Assembly (NCBI GenBank): GCA_047495785.1
Contig: JBLDXI010000001.1
Location: 3,162,001-3,226,000 of the forward strand
DNA from: Lepidodermella squamata
Lineage: Eukaryota > Gastrotricha
Direction of reading: 5' to 3'
DNA: 64,000 nt
The position numbers were made by a program, and so were the translations under genes. Under the pieces are notes generated by a model. It was not told the origin of the DNA and searched no databases. It saw nothing but the letters and a program-made list of their open reading frames with translations. This document shows, piece after piece, positions 45,642 through 57,997 of the stretch. Position 1 is the first letter of the stretch, and each line of letters begins with the position of its first letter.

Positions 45642-47825
45642 ATGGGCAAGCCGCATAAACGCGCTCAAAAGGCGCATGCCGTTCGTGGCAAGAGGCATGT
45701 CGCAGGCAATAAGCCATCCACAGCTTCTCTTTCAAATCCCTTCGATGGGAAATACGTTCGCTCAAAAGAAGCCGTACTTGGTAAGAAGGCTGTTAGTGCG
45801 GTCGGTAAACCTGGACAATCGGCTCGCAAGATGATTGATAAGCGAAAAATGTCGCTGTTAAATGAATTTAATAGAACTAGAAGAATCGGAACGTTTGAAG
45901 ATAATCGTCTTGGCGAAACTGACTCGAAACTGTCAGCTGATGAGAAAATGTTTCTTCGTTATGCTGCTGAGCGTAAAAAGTCATTCGAATCCAAAGCAAA
46001 GAAAGCTTCTGGCGGTGAAGAGGAAATGCTATCACTGAAAGGATACAAACCTGATAAGTTCAATGCATTTTCCTACGGTGGCATGACAGATCAAATGGTT
46101 GCCGAGTTGCACTTCGGCAAGGGCGGCGATGGAAGTGCCAGAGGTGATTGGCGTGATCGTCTTGATCAACTCATTGCTGATTCTAAACAAGCCAAGTATG
46201 AGAAACATGCCGAGCGCTTTGAAACTGCTGATATGGTCGAAGAGTTGGACGAAGATTGGACGACCCTGCGCGGAGACATTTTTGCTGCCGGAGCCCCTTT
46301 GCCCCCAGAAGCCAGCAATGCGGAAAAGGAGCCTGCTGATATGTTCGACCAGGCGGTCAAGGAACTTCGTTTCGAGCAATGCCCCGACCACCATAGTGTT
46401 ATCGAAGCTCGTAAAGCGGTCGTTGCCAACGAACGTAAGCGCCGTCGTTATGAAGAAGAAACTGAGGCCCAAATGAATCTTGTGTATGCCGCTCACGAAA
46501 CTGACCATACAAAACATATTTCTGCTGACGCTTTGGAGGAAGACATTGTCAAATTCAACAGGCAGCAATCACACCAGTCTAGGAAAGGAGCCCTTAAACA
46601 CTCGGCTCAAACTGCCGAAGACAACATACCAGACTTGCGCAATTCGGATGAAATCGATCTATCATCTCTCGGCCTTATAGGATGCAGCGTTGAAACTGGT
46701 CTCCAACAATTGAAGCTCAAGTTCAATCCCGAGCTTCATAAAGACAATAAAGAAAAATACATTTCCAATTTCTCTCGTTATCTTAAAAATGTTTTCGGAG
46801 CTTCCGATCGCGAACCTCAGCCAGCCATCAAATCGCTGTTGGCAGATCTAAACGAGGCTTGTGGCCTTCTGTTTGATCTTACTCAAACATACACTGCTGT
46901 TGTTGAAAAAGTTCTTCGTTCAATAATTTCAGGCCACTTGCGAGTGTTCTCGCAACACGGCGAGGCTTTCTCTCTGGATCAAATCGGCCGGTGTTACTGT
47001 TTGTTGAAATTAGTTTCTGCGATCTACCCGACATCAGACGCTTTCCATCCTATCGCAACTCCCGCCTTCGCTTTATTAGCCGCTGGTCTGCGATATTTAG
47101 CCGTAACTCTACATTCAACAACTTCGAAAAAGAATGTTGACTCGCTTGGGTTGATTTGCCTCTCGAACGCTTTCATCGACCTAGCAATATCGTACGTCAG
47201 TCGGTCTCGGCGATACATTCCTGAAGTAATTTTGTGCTTCATTCACGCTCTGGAAAGGTTGCTTTCTCTGAAGAAAGACGCCTCATCCAGCAATAAGAAC
47301 TGCACTTTTCTTAAGGTGCCTTGCAGTCATACTGTGAAAGACACCTTGAATCGCAGTTTGATAATCGCAACCACTATTTGCAATTTGTGGTCTGACATTC
47401 CTGGGAACCAAGTATTTTTCAAAGACCTAGTCGCGACTTTAGAAAACGTCGATCTGCCCAAGGCGAAAGAGGTGCTCAAATCGTTTGCGCAATGCATCAG
47501 CAAGCCTTTGGTGCCGTTGAAAGCTAAAGCGAAACGCGAGGAAGAAATCAAAGAACTGCCTTCTTTCATCCCCGCGACCGATAGGGCTCTACTAACCGGA
47601 AAGCAGCAGAAAGAAACCCCTGCGGCTCAAACAACTCGACTCAAGCGGCAGTTGAAGAAGGAATACCGGCATGCCGTTCGAGAACTTCGCCGCGATAACC
47701 AGTTCTTGGCCCGCCATACTTTGACGGAGCGGATCGCTGTCGATGAAGAACGTGATCGCAAGACGAAACGAATCATTGGTCAATTGGCTATGCAAGAGGG
47801 AGAAATGCGAAAATTTAGCAAATAA
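45642..47825 (+). CDS. NOP14: NOP14, nucleolar 40S ribosome-assembly factor
   Basis: Intronless, 727 aa from the ATG at 45642. The N-terminus is basic (KPHKRAQKAHAVRGKRH). The family core follows: NPFDGKYVRSKEAVLGKK, LLNEFNRTRRIGTFEDNRLGE, LSADEKMFLRYAAERKK. Then FSYGGMTDQMVAELHFGKGG, which matches the conserved LTxxHFGGG block, and a helical C-terminal half ending in a Lys/Arg-rich RHAVRELRRDNQFLARH segment. NOP14 works in the SSU processome for 18S rRNA maturation with NOC4/EMG1. It is shorter than the human protein (about 850 aa) because the acidic middle is reduced. No intron is present, in contrast to all other housekeeping genes here. ABCF2 starts 176 bp after its stop. Confidence 0.92.
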   Translation: MGKPHKRAQKAHAVRGKRHVAGNKPSTASLSNPFDGKYVRSKEAVLGKKAVSAVGKPGQSARKMIDKRKMSLLNEFNRTRRIGTFEDNRLGETDSKLSADEKMFLRYAAERKKSFESKAKKASGGEEEMLSLKGYKPDKFNAFSYGGMTDQMVAELHFGKGGDGSARGDWRDRLDQLIADSKQAKYEKHAERFETADMVEELDEDWTTLRGDIFAAGAPLPPEASNAEKEPADMFDQAVKELRFEQCPDHHSVIEARKAVVANERKRRRYEEETEAQMNLVYAAHETDHTKHISADALEEDIVKFNRQQSHQSRKGALKHSAQTAEDNIPDLRNSDEIDLSSLGLIGCSVETGLQQLKLKFNPELHKDNKEKYISNFSRYLKNVFGASDREPQPAIKSLLADLNEACGLLFDLTQTYTAVVEKVLRSIISGHLRVFSQHGEAFSLDQIGRCYCLLKLVSAIYPTSDAFHPIATPAFALLAAGLRYLAVTLHSTTSKKNVDSLGLICLSNAFIDLAISYVSRSRRYIPEVILCFIHALERLLSLKKDASSSNKNCTFLKVPCSHTVKDTLNRSLIIATTICNLWSDIPGNQVFFKDLVATLENVDLPKAKEVLKSFAQCISKPLVPLKAKAKREEEIKELPSFIPATDRALLTGKQQKETPAAQTTRLKRQLKKEYRHAVRELRRDNQFLARHTLTERIAVDEERDRKTKRIIGQLAMQEGEMRKFSK

Positions 47826-48001
47826 TTTCATATTCGTCCTACCGTGGCAGCGCAAAATGTTGCTCATAGTTTGACGTGCTCAAAAATTATAATTGTTTTG
47901 CTTGAAAAAATGGTAAAAATGCCTAATTTCTATTAATTTTTTGTTTTATCTGTGAATAGGTGTTGATTAAGTAGTTGTTAACCACCGAACTCGTGCTAAA
48001 A
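47826..48001 (+). promoter_or_regulatory. NOP14-ABCF2 intercistronic region
   Basis: 176 bp with no AATAAA. A T-rich tract ending ...TTTTATCTGTGAATAG (AG at 47958-47959) precedes the ABCF2 ATG by 42 nt. The tract reads as a 3' splice site without a preceding exon, as at operon junctions in trans-splicing animals; it could instead be a 5' UTR intron acceptor. Confidence 0.5.
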
Positions 48002-50656
48002 ATGCCGTCCGACGATAAGAAAAAGCGAGATGCGAAGAAAAAGGCGCAACTTCAGAAAACCCTTGGCCAGAAGGGCAAGATTGCCTCTGGCACTTCCCTA
48101 GCCTCAGAAGACGTTGATGTCGATGAAGCGAACGGTGGTGAGGAGAACGGTGAGGACAAAGTAGTCGATGAAATGGCTCGTCTCGAGTTGGAGAAGATCG
48201 ACGCGAGAACAGCGACCGGTGTTTTGACGTCGTACAAAGAAAGCCGCGACGTCCATCTCGGCTCGGTGAGTCTCACGTGTTTCGGGCAGGTTCTGCTCGA
48301 AGATTGCGAGCTCGAGTTCAACAACGGCCGTCGTTACGGTCTGATCGGGCCTAATGGCTGCGGCAAATCAACCCTGCTGTCTTGCCTAGCCAACCGAGAA
48401 CTGCCGATTCCTAACCACATCGATATCTACTATTTGTCGCACGAAATGGCTCCGTCTGAGAAGACTGCCTTGGAGAGTGTTATTGATGTCGATGCCGAGC
48501 GAGGGATGCTGGAGGCCGAAGCTGCGGAGTTAGCGACTTGCACCGATGAAGAGTCGGAGAATCGGTTGATGGATGTGTATGAACGTCTCGAATTTCTCGA
48601 CGCGGATAAAGCCCAGGCTCGCGCTGCCGGCATCCTTCACGGTCTCGGCTTCAAGAAGTCGATGCAGAGCAAGAAGGTGAAAGACTTCTCCGGTGGTTGG
48701 CGCATGCGCATCGCCCTGGCCCGTGCGCTGTACGTCAAGCCGTGCCTGCTGTTGATGGACGAGCCGACGAATCACCTCGACTTGGCGGCGTGTTGTTGGC
48801 TGGAAGAGGAGTTGAAGAACTACAAGCGCATTTTGGTCATTGTTTCGCACTCGCAAGATTTCTTGAACGGTGTTTGCACGAACATTATTCACATGCATAA
48901 TCGCAAGATGAAGTACTACGGTGGCAACTACGATCAATACGTTCAGACCCGGTACGAGTTGGAGACGAATCAGATGAAGAAGTTTAAGTGGGAGCAGAAC
49001 AAAATCAGTCAGATTAAGGTTTGCTATTTATTTTTCTATGTGTTCGCATGAAAAATGGCCGTAGTAGAGCACTCATTGAACTATAAATCGATCATTTTTG
49101 AGAAAACAGCCTTTTGCAAACCTGATTTCCCCTAATCGGAAAAAAATCCAAATTTGATGCCCAACTTCAAACCCATTAGAAATACATTTTAGAGATATTG
49201 AGGGGTGGCCAGAGCATTTTGTATGATTTGGGCCCATTTTTCAATTATTTAGATTATTTTCGAAATTTTTTTTTAATTATTTCAGGCTACACAACCTACA
49301 ATTTTTCGGATTTTTTTTATTTATTGCAACTGGGACCATATTTGTGTTTGAAGGGGCGGTTAATTTAATTGGTCTTAAATCCGAATTAAATCCAGTAAAA
49401 TGTGTTCATAATGAGTAGCAAATTAAATTTTATAATGTTTCGAAAATGGATTCGATATGGGATTTTTTGCAAGGCGGAAAATTCAATGAGTGCGTAATGA
49501 TCGGCCATTTTCCACCTTATTTTACTATGTTTTGATAACATGATGACCTTAAGGCCGATTTTGAGTAGTTCTCCGTTGGCGGATTGAGCTACGATGTTTG
49601 AATCGAGCAAGCGATTTATAACGATGTCTGATTAATCGAAATCGTTTTCATATTGCTTTCATTGTGTTTCCAAGAATGTACATGATTCTTTTTGCCCGCA
49701 CAGGATTTCGTAGCCCGTTTCGGTCACGGTACCAAGAAACTCGCCCGGCAAGCGCAATCTCGCGAGAAGATGTTGAACCGAATGCAGGAGGCCGGGTTGA
49801 CAGAATCGGTCATGAAGGACCGCGTAGTCTCTTTCCATTTCCCAGAATGTGGCACGATTCCGCCCCCGGTTATCATGGTCCAAAACGTCTCGTTCAAATA
49901 TTCACCCGACACGCCTAATATCTACGAAGGTCTAGAATTCGGTTTTGACCTTGACGTGAGTTTCAACTTATATTTGAAATTCGGATTTGAAAGCATTTTT
50001 ATTTGATTTTCAGTCTCGAGTTGCGTTGGTCGGACCGAACGGCGCTGGAAAGAGTACGTTGTTGAAGTTGATTTACGGCGAGCTAACGCCGACGCAAGGT
50101 CTCATTCGTCGTCATTCGCATTTGAAGTGCTGCCGGTACAACCAGCATCTCACCGAACTGCTCGACCTCGAACAACCGGCTTTAACGTGGATGATGAGCA
50201 AATTCCCAGATATGAAAGAGGTTCGTTTATTTGTACTATTCATACTAATTCTAATATTCTCTCGATTTTAAGGTGGATGATCATCGGAAACTGTTGGGTC
50301 GTTTCGGCTTGACCGGTTCCATGCAGACGTGCACGATGCGCGTGTTATCTGACGGGCAGCGTTGCCGCGTCGTGTTCGCGTGGTTGGCCCAGCAAGCGCC
50401 GCATCTGTTGCTGTTGGACGAACCTACTAACCATCTCGACATTGAGACCATCGACGCGCTCGCCGATTCGATCAACGACTTCGAAGGCGGCGTCGTGCTG
50501 GTGAGCCACGACTTCCGTCTCATCTCGCAAGTCGCCGAGGAGATTTGGATTTGCGAGAAGGGCAAGATCACGAAATGGGACGATGACATTTACGCGTATA
50601 AGAAGAAGCTGATGGACAAGGTGCGACGAATGAACGAGAAGCACAAGGTTCTGTAA
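48002..50656 (+). CDS. ABCF2: ABCF2, ABC-F family ATPase
   Basis: Four exons (48002-49018, 49704-49955, 50014-50220, 50273-50656), in frame; 619 aa. A Lys-rich N-terminus is followed by two ABC cassettes with no membrane spans. Cassette 1: Walker [10 protein letters not shown], signature FSGGWRMR, Walker [12 protein letters not shown]. The linker has EENQMK-type and [18 protein letters not shown] sequence. Cassette 2: Walker [10 protein letters not shown], signature LSDGQRCR, Walker [12 protein letters not shown], switch SHDFR. ABC-F proteins act on ribosomes in translation and biogenesis; ABCF2 is cytosolic. Length matches the human protein (about 620). The first intron (685 bp) is long for this window and has no recognisable content. 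Confidence 0.95.
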
Positions 50657-52647
50657 ACACTGGGAAACGTGCTTTGATGAGCGGAAAAAGTATATAAATA
50701 TAAAAATAATGAACCTATATTATCCGTGCTGTGTATAAATTTTAAGATGAAAAAACCACTGAATATGAAAAAGAATATAATACGCTTGTTGGTTTGGATT
50801 GCGACCTGCTTTGCCTGAAACCGATAAGTCCGAAATAATATTTTAGCTTGTTCAAATTCATTTTCTCGAAAAATGTGATCGTCCTTGATAGTCATGGAGC
50901 GATGAATGAATATGACGAAATAAAACTGTATATTTCCGAAAATATCGTTTTTTTATCTTGACACTAATAATAAAACGAGTCTTCTAGCAATGCCGTTTGG
51001 TGGGTGTCGAATTGAGACTCATCGTCAGACTATTGTCGCCGGGGTTTCAACAGATCGCGAGCTGAAAATATTAAACGGGATGTCTATTCGCACATGGTAT
51101 GTACGCATAAATTGCTATTCGCACATGGTTTCAAAAAGAAATTTCTGTGATCAACAACTTTCTCCATTTGTATCCGATCAGTCTAACGTTTTGCGTGCAC
51201 ATAGCTGAGACCATGCAGGTCTACCATCCCTCAAAAAATTATGCATGGACCTCCTATGGAAGAGTCGCAAAGCTGCACAATCTGATTCAGTTTCGGGACG
51301 CTTACTGAAACACTTTCGGTGATGATCCATAATGGCCTACCTGCGGTTCCTAAAATTCTGAAAAAATATCTAAAAAATTCCTTGGCTCCTGTAGAATAAG
51401 GGTATCGATTTTCTTTCCCAAATTCGATTCCATTATTGACTGCTGATTTTTGGAAACGATACCTCGAAAAACCTAAAATCACCTACCTGGATCTCTTCAC
51501 CTGGGCGGTTTTAGCTAGAATATTTTGTACCAAAACTGGCCAAATGCTGGCGTTTAGCTGGTAGTTATTGGGGTGAGAGCAGTAAATTTTATAGAGCGGT
51601 AAATTACCTGCAAGTAGCGATTTTGGAGGTACAATTTTGACAACTCAAAAGACTACGTTGAAAGACTACCTACCTAGTCGATTTTCAAATGGTACTTCGA
51701 TGAGGCCTGTCTCATGTAGATAATTCTAGAATTTTTTTCCAGATTCTAACACCGTTCGTATACTTTTGGTGAAGTTTCGAAGCAATATCTTGAAAAAATC
51801 GTTTTAATACAAATAAATCGAAAATAAAATAAAAAATCTCAATCTTCACCACGCGCACGATGAATCACTGCTGACGCTAGATGATCAAGTTGAAAAAGGG
51901 TCATTACCATAGAGTTGCCAAAGTTGTACTAGCTTGTCAAAATTGTACCTTTCTTTCGAGCCTTTTTCTCAGGTGAATTACCTGAATCAGGCCGTGGAAA
52001 AATACAACAATTATGCCCAGGACAAGGGAATTCCAACGGTGTAAAAAGTTGCAAATAATTCACCTGAATTGATTTTCTGGAATTTTATACAAATTTGTAC
52101 CGTTCCCCGGTATTAAAATCAAAGATTTTGCGAACTTTTCTTAGTTTGAACCTAACCCGTATCACTGAAGCGGCCTACTTTTAATGGACCATCTGGCGAA
52201 AAGCTAATTTTAAGAGAGCATTTGACACGTGAACATTGGCCAAGCTACCCCGTAAAATTCAGCTCTCGAATCCCGCAACAGAGGTCCAAGGTGCTTTTTG
52301 AAAGCTGTAATCGGGAGTAATCTGTGAGTGTACATTTCATTGCCCTGAGGTCCAGGAAATCCGAGATAATTTCGGGTCCTCAAGGTGATCGGCTGCCATT
52401 CGGTGGAAGGCCACATTTCGAGTTCCAGTAAAATTGAACAACATCGTTGGATATAATTATACACAATTATACAAAAAACCACCCTCATAGTCCTGATCAT
52501 TGAGGAAGTGATAGGGATTGGGAAGTGAAATTTCCCACTGGCTGAAAAGAAATCAGCGGCTCAAAACCATAAAAAATTAAACAAAAAACGCTGTATTTTA
52601 GAAAATAAGCTCGTTTTCAGATTTTACTTCTCAAATCCCAACAAAGG
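50657..52647. other. Intergenic between ABCF2 and the ankyrin/SOCS gene, with a dispersed repeat
   Basis: Convergent 3' flanks. It contains copy 2 of the dispersed repeat (51336-51621). No gene is recognised. Confidence 0.45.
51336..51621. repeat. Dispersed repeat, copy 2
   Basis: Partner of 17322-17630 in direct orientation. Begins CCTNCCTGCGGTT and ends GCAAGTAGCGAT in both copies, which gives approximate element ends. Confidence 0.75.
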
Positions 52648-55600
52648 TCAAACAAATACATCAGACGGAACTTCAAATTCATCGAAATTTACGTAACATG
52701 TCATTGGTTCGGCTAATCGCAGAGTATCAATCGCTCTTTTTCGGTCCGTCAGGCCGACTGGTAAAACTTTTAACAGAGCCTGCCTAGCAATCGCTTTCAG
52801 GGGCCTCGGATACGATTTCATAGCTGCTCTGCAAAAAATCAGCCCATCCTTCATTCGATCAGGCGCCTCGGTTCTCGCGTCATTGATCATTTTGCGTAAA
52901 GCTGCGAAATTGAAGCTCGACTTCCCGCCACACTCGACTAATATGTCAAAAATCGCATTCTGCTTCGACCAAATGCGTTGGCTATAACTCGCCTTGGAGC
53001 TGTAAATATGCTCAGATTCGAAGAAAATATTCGCGCATTTATGGATGGCATCGCAACGGGCACCGGCGCGCAGGAGAGGCAGAACAACGCTGTGAAAAAT
53101 CTTCGCCATGACTTGATCGGCAAACTTCGCCTGTGGCACTTCTTCGTCGAAAAATACCGTGAAGATTTCAGCAAAGGTGTTTGACAAAACTGTTGCGCCA
53201 AGATATGTTGAATTAAGGTCGAGTTTGAAACGATCGATAAGAGCTTCAACCATTTTCGGGTTCAGTACACCAATGCCGATCATTTTACTAAAAATGAAAC
53301 AAAATAATACAGTAGAAATGTTCGAATAATGCATTTTAAGATGTAATATCAGCTTCGAAAGGCATTTTATTCTCGGCAAAATCGTACGAGAACATAGAGG
53401 AACGAAACTTTGCCCATTTGAACTGACTTCGGCTACTTCACGCTTCAAGCCCATATTATAGCAAAAAATCTGATGGTATGGCTAACTAGTGTTTCTAGTC
53501 TTGACGCAAAATGTCACATTGAGCCAAATATTCGGCATATATCATAGCTGGCGGGCCAATGGCGATAACATCGTTTCAATTACTCTTTGAGGCTTCTGTT
53601 ACACAATTTTTCAACCAAATTTGTCCAACGTTCTCCATACAAGTCTGCCTATTTGTGGATTATACATATCCATTGCCTTCACGTATCTTCTCCTCTCTTC
53701 TTTGGGATAATTGTTCACAATTATAAAATTTGGTCTTTTCATCAGCAGCTCGGTGAATTCCGAGTGCTAAGTAAGGTTCTTTTGCTGATCTATGAATGTT
53801 GTTTCTTTCATTTTCTCTATGTTTGTTAAAAATCAATAATTACGATGGCGATTCAATCAATCAACAACAAACCAGGTACTTTCGCTTCTTAATATCTCTG
53901 AAAGAATACAATCGGCTAACTATTGAGTACACTAGACAATCTCTAATTGTCAGAAGACCTCTTTGTAACAAATTTGATTCAGTGGTACGGAATTTCTTCA
54001 TTCGGTGAATTTGGTAAGTGTTACAACCACAACAAATCGAAAATCCGCGAAGACATCTGTTGCAGGAAGACGGGCGCTTTTCGGCTAGGGGAGTCGTTGA
54101 GTTCTATTTCGACGCAGTTTCTCCGGAATCACATTCATAGCCTCTTTTGGCAAGGTTGACAGGAACGGGAATTGCCAGGTTAACAAAAACCTCTGATGAA
54201 AACCTTGCTTTCCTTGCTTACCATCACCGCTAATGCCCTAACGGACTAATTGATTGTACGCCTAAAGTCGCTGCCGTCTGCTCTACTTGCGCGATAACAT
54301 TTCGAAAACAGACCTGAAGAATGTGAAGTTCCTCGCCAGCCGATGCCACAATCGCAAAGTGATGGCACCTTTTCTTCGTGCCCAAAACTGTTTTATCAAC
54401 TTTTCACAATGCACTTTTCGAGACGCCAAGGTAGCAATACCGGCTGTTTTCGCATCGCGACTCCACGCATTGGGTTTTGCAATGCTTAAAGCCCACCGCC
54501 GTAGAGGACATGTCTAGGGAGCCGGTAATTAAAACGTTGCTTGTGCGTATCGGCGAATCCCTTGATCAGACTGCGGCGCTCTCTCAGCGACGAAAAGTTC
54601 CACAACTTTGTCAATGAAGCTCTAAACCTAGTTTCGATTGCCCTCCCCACCCAATCGCAAGTGGACCGCGACTTGCGGGCAATAGCACGCATCAAAGACT
54701 GCGCTGCTCACCGCTCGCTTAGAGCAAAGCTGCGCGAAGGAATGCCAAAGAATACCGTCGGTAGTTGACTGTATGACCGAGGTACTAGACACTTTCAAAC
54801 GCTGGCAGCTCGCTAACCCCGAATCAAGAAATCGCTCGCCATCGCCCAGGCCGCCGATTTCACAAATGCCGCGATAGCCCGCCGGCAAACGCAATCGGCA
54901 GCCGCGGACTGCTCCCGCTGGCGTCGATACGCGCCAGCTATTTCAAGAGGTTCTGGCTCTCTATCGAACCCCCGCCGCCAAACTGCGGTGTTGGCACCCC
55001 CAGCTCCAGACTACAGCGAGGCTCAGAAGCGGTTGGGCTTTTTCTGGTCAGCAGTACATCACACACCGAAGAATGCTTCATCGAGCTCTCGGCCGCCTGT
55101 CTCCGCAAGAAGAGACGTTTCGAGAAGACGTTGAAGCTAGCGGGGTAGGTTTTTTGAATAATCGGCTGCTTGAAGCATGCCTGACTTGTGTTTTACTCTG
55201 CAGACGGGCAGATCTTGAGTTTAATAGCATTTGCGTAGCCCATTTTGGTCCGATTTGCATCTTCACCGTCTCTCCGACCGTCAAGCGGTGTTGCCGTTGC
55301 TTTGTTCTGTTCTCGCCTCTTCTTCTTCTCCGACTTGTCCGTCATTGTCATCAACTCCCTTCTGGCAGCTTGTAACAGGATATTTTTAACATTGCCGCAA
55401 ATTCCACTCCTACAGCTCGCAAAAGCTCGCAAAAGCTTTAAACCGCAAACCATTTCTCCCTTGGTTTTAAATGATACTCACTGTTTCACCATTTCTGCTT
55501 CACCAAGATCCAAAACTTCCCTAGTGTTCCGTGATATGATCAGCCGCTTGATTGTGATGACCGCTCTCTATCTTGTGAACCAACAACAATTCCCGTAGTT

Positions 55601-57394
55601 CCGGTCAAGTTTAATTATAGTCATTATGTTCAGGTTACATATTCTTACCGGTTTACCACTGAGCAATGTACTCAAACCTCTCCACCTCCATCGCCATCCG
55701 TCTTTTGCACATCTGTTAAGCTTATCGAAGCACTGACTGAACCAAAGCGTATTTTTCTCGATTCGTCCTCAGACTGAGTATTATGCCTTCTCTCCTCCTT
55801 ACTTAAAACCCGAAAACTTTTATTTACATACCGGCATCACTCATGAGATATGAGAACTGTTCCACAGCTTGGCGGCAACCCGCTAGAATGTGTGCCTCTG
55901 CTGACCCTCGTCATATCCGCACTCGTCTAACCCGCGACTTTTATTTCAGAAATTCTCGGCGTCCCCCAACTGGCGAGCATCGTCTATTGTGACAATCAAG
56001 CTTCGGTGATATTGGTCCACGATTGATGATTGCTCACGTGCTGTCCGACGCGAGGCGTCGTCCAAAACATGTCCGTATCAGATTGTTCCCGATTAAAGAA
56101 TTGATTGAAAATAATGAAATCGTGGTGAGATGCCTGTCGACAGAAAAGATATTTGCCGATCTCTTCACGAAGCCGGTCCCCTATCGGATTTTTGCGAAAT
56201 TGCGAAGTTCGATTGGCCTAAATTAGGCTAGTGAGGGCGGCGTGGAGAGGTCGGCCAAAGTTGGAGAGTGATAAATGGATGTGTTGAATGTGAACTAAAG
56301 GTGAAGAAAATAGACCCCCTGGTGCGGTAGAAAGTCGGCCCAGAGCCAGGGATGGGAAAGTTCCCTTTTGTGCTTTTCCAACCTCGAATCCTGGAAACCA
56401 AGTAGACATACGTGGATTGATTGCCCGACACAAATACCAGGTACGTCTGTCAACACCGTGGCAAAGTGCCGTTCGGCGGAATTCAGGTAGCGAGATTGAG
56501 CCACTTCAACGAGCAAGATATTTTCCCGAAAACAATGACATAGTCTTTTTTAAACACAGATGAACTCTCCAGGCCATAATCTTTGATTAGAGCTAAACAT
56601 ATTCGGTAAATTAAAAAAATCGCTAACTCAAGATTGTTTAACGTTGAGTCAAACAATACAACCGTACAAGACGTATGTTTTACCCATACTGCAATTTGGT
56701 ATGGTAGCCCACACGTTTGCAGCCAGCGAAGCGATGCTACAACGGCTTGAAGCTGTCCAACAACGCTTCGTTGCGGCAACTGGCGTGACTCTGCAACCCC
56801 TAAGCAAACGGAGGTTTGTCGAAGTGATGACTTATCTGTATAAAATAATAGTGGAAGGAGAGGCACGCCTCAGATTTAAGATTCCCTGTCGGGTTTTATC
56901 ACAAAGCCTAACTTGAATCTTTTGCGCAGAAATTCGGCCCTGTCTTATATTGCACTCCTTACGGTAGAAGCAATACAATTGCCGCCAGGGCAGCTGCTTA
57001 TTTTATTCGAAAAAATTGCAAATAGTGTGAATTACCTCAACGCGATTTCGCCGCGTTTACAATGCTGAATGAGAGGCTGAAGAACGTGGTCTAGCTTGGC
57101 GACTTGCGGCGCAAGATCGCGCGGCCAGCTTTGCGGCCCGGCCAGACACTCCATGACAATGTGGTCGTAGGAAAGCAGACAGTTAGAAATCGGCGGTTCT
57201 TCTCGCGCGTCGTTAACTTCACTCGGCTTCATGAGACCTAAATCAGCAGAGGCGCCACTTGACAGCAGGGCTTCAACGCCTTCCGGCCATTCACGCTCTA
57301 CGGCAAGATTGAGTAGCGATTGAAGAACACAAATAGGAACGCTGCGTTCCAACGTAACCAGGGCTTGTTTTCTAAACATTTTGAGAAAAAACAT
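52648..57394 (-). CDS. Ankyrin-repeat and SOCS-box protein
   Basis: Exons 57394-57036 and 53287-52648 join in frame (phase 2) across a 3.7-kb intron; 332 aa. The N-terminal exon has an ankyrin-like unit (LLNLAVEREWPEGVEALLSS-GAS). The second exon has weak ankyrin-type helices (about 120-270) and a C-terminal SOCS box: PRPLKAIARQALLKVL, then RLAEPMTCYVNFDE (about 285-328). SOCS boxes recruit Elongin B/C and Cullin-5, so it is probably a substrate receptor of a Cul5 ubiquitin ligase; the target is unknown. Ankyrin repeats are degenerate, so the fold is inferred. The intron holds copia and LINE remnants, and a second copia piece lies upstream of exon 1. The long intron makes the two-exon model worth confirming, although the splice sites and phase agree. 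Confidence 0.65.
53800..55640. other. Intron sequence with decayed transposon-like coding traces
   Basis: Between 54000 and 55100 several short plus-strand frames keep coding-like composition (for instance 54541-54768, RDLRAIARIKDCAAHRSLRAK) but are broken by stops and match no family I can name. It is probably an old retroelement on the plus strand, continuous with the copia pieces that follow. Confidence 0.3.
55750..56226 (+). mobile_element. Ty1/copia-type retrotransposon remnant: end of pol (RNase H)
   Basis: Broken plus-strand reading frames spell the 3' end of a copia polyprotein: a SSQTEYYAF segment, then EILGVPQL, IVYCDNQASVILVHD, a stop, and finally RPKHVRIRLFPIKE...STEKIFADLFTKPV...KLRSSIGL ending at a stop (56226). 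These are the copia RNase H (DNQ) and KHIxI...ADxxTKP signatures. Several internal stops show it is dead. It is followed by an LTR-like block (56268) and lies inside the ankyrin/SOCS intron. Confidence 0.75.
56268..56655 (+). repeat. Copia LTR-like block
   Basis: 56268-56395 (GTGATAAATGGAT..., GTGCGGTAGAAAG, GGGATGGGAAAGTTCCC) and 56627-56655 (ACTCAAGATTGTTTAACG) match consecutive parts of 57998-58135. The 230 bp between them are absent from the second copy. Position just after the pol stop fits a 3' LTR with an insertion, or an intact LTR whose partner is deleted. Confidence 0.65.
56656..56916 (+). mobile_element. Non-LTR retrotransposon fragment (RT C-terminal end)
   Basis: The frame reads YKTYVLPILQFGMVA, then MLQRLEAVQQRFVAATG and KRRFVEVMTYLYKIIVEGEA. 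This is the pattern Y...VLPILxYG...LExVQxRF...RR..xDL..xYKI after the RT core of LINE elements. It starts directly at the end of the copia LTR block, so one element inserted next to the other. It is truncated at both ends. Confidence 0.6.
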
Positions 57395-57997
57395 AAATTA
57401 ATAATGGAGGAACATCAACAGTAGCTACAGACTGTAATTTTTCGGAATTTTAATAGACAGTTGTGTTGAGTGTGCGAAGTGCGCACCCTAAATTTAGGGT
57501 TCCTTATCCGTTCTTCTGGAACGATGCCAGAAGCAGGATAATGAGTTCGACTGTGGTGTGTTCGTCGTTGCGTTTTTATGCGAGATACTGCTCGACGGAA
57601 ATCCTTTGTCCGCTATTTTCGACAAGTCGAAGATGCGAGCAGATTTGATCAATTGTTTGGAGAATCAAAGCCTAGAGCGATTCCCTGCTACTAAGAAAAA
57701 GGGGCGCACGCCGCATCTGTAGTCAAAATCAGGAGAATAATTGTGACGTTTCAACTTCAACCTCTTTCCACTTCACTTGATAACTTGATTGATAAACTCG
57801 GTGATTTTGACTCAATATGAGATACTATAATGAAGAGAGCGACAAGAATAAAATGTAGATATGTCTCTGCTTAAATCATGCACTATTATTCATTATTTCG
57901 CATATGTACGAATAGCAAAAAATTTGTACATATTTACGTGCGAATAGCATAACACCCTTTAAAATTTATTTTCCAACTTTCTTTTCCTATTTCAATT
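57395..57997. other. 5' flank of the ankyrin/SOCS gene
   Basis: Promoter-side sequence of the minus-strand gene, bounded by a copia LTR at 57998. Nothing further is recognised. Confidence 0.4.
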
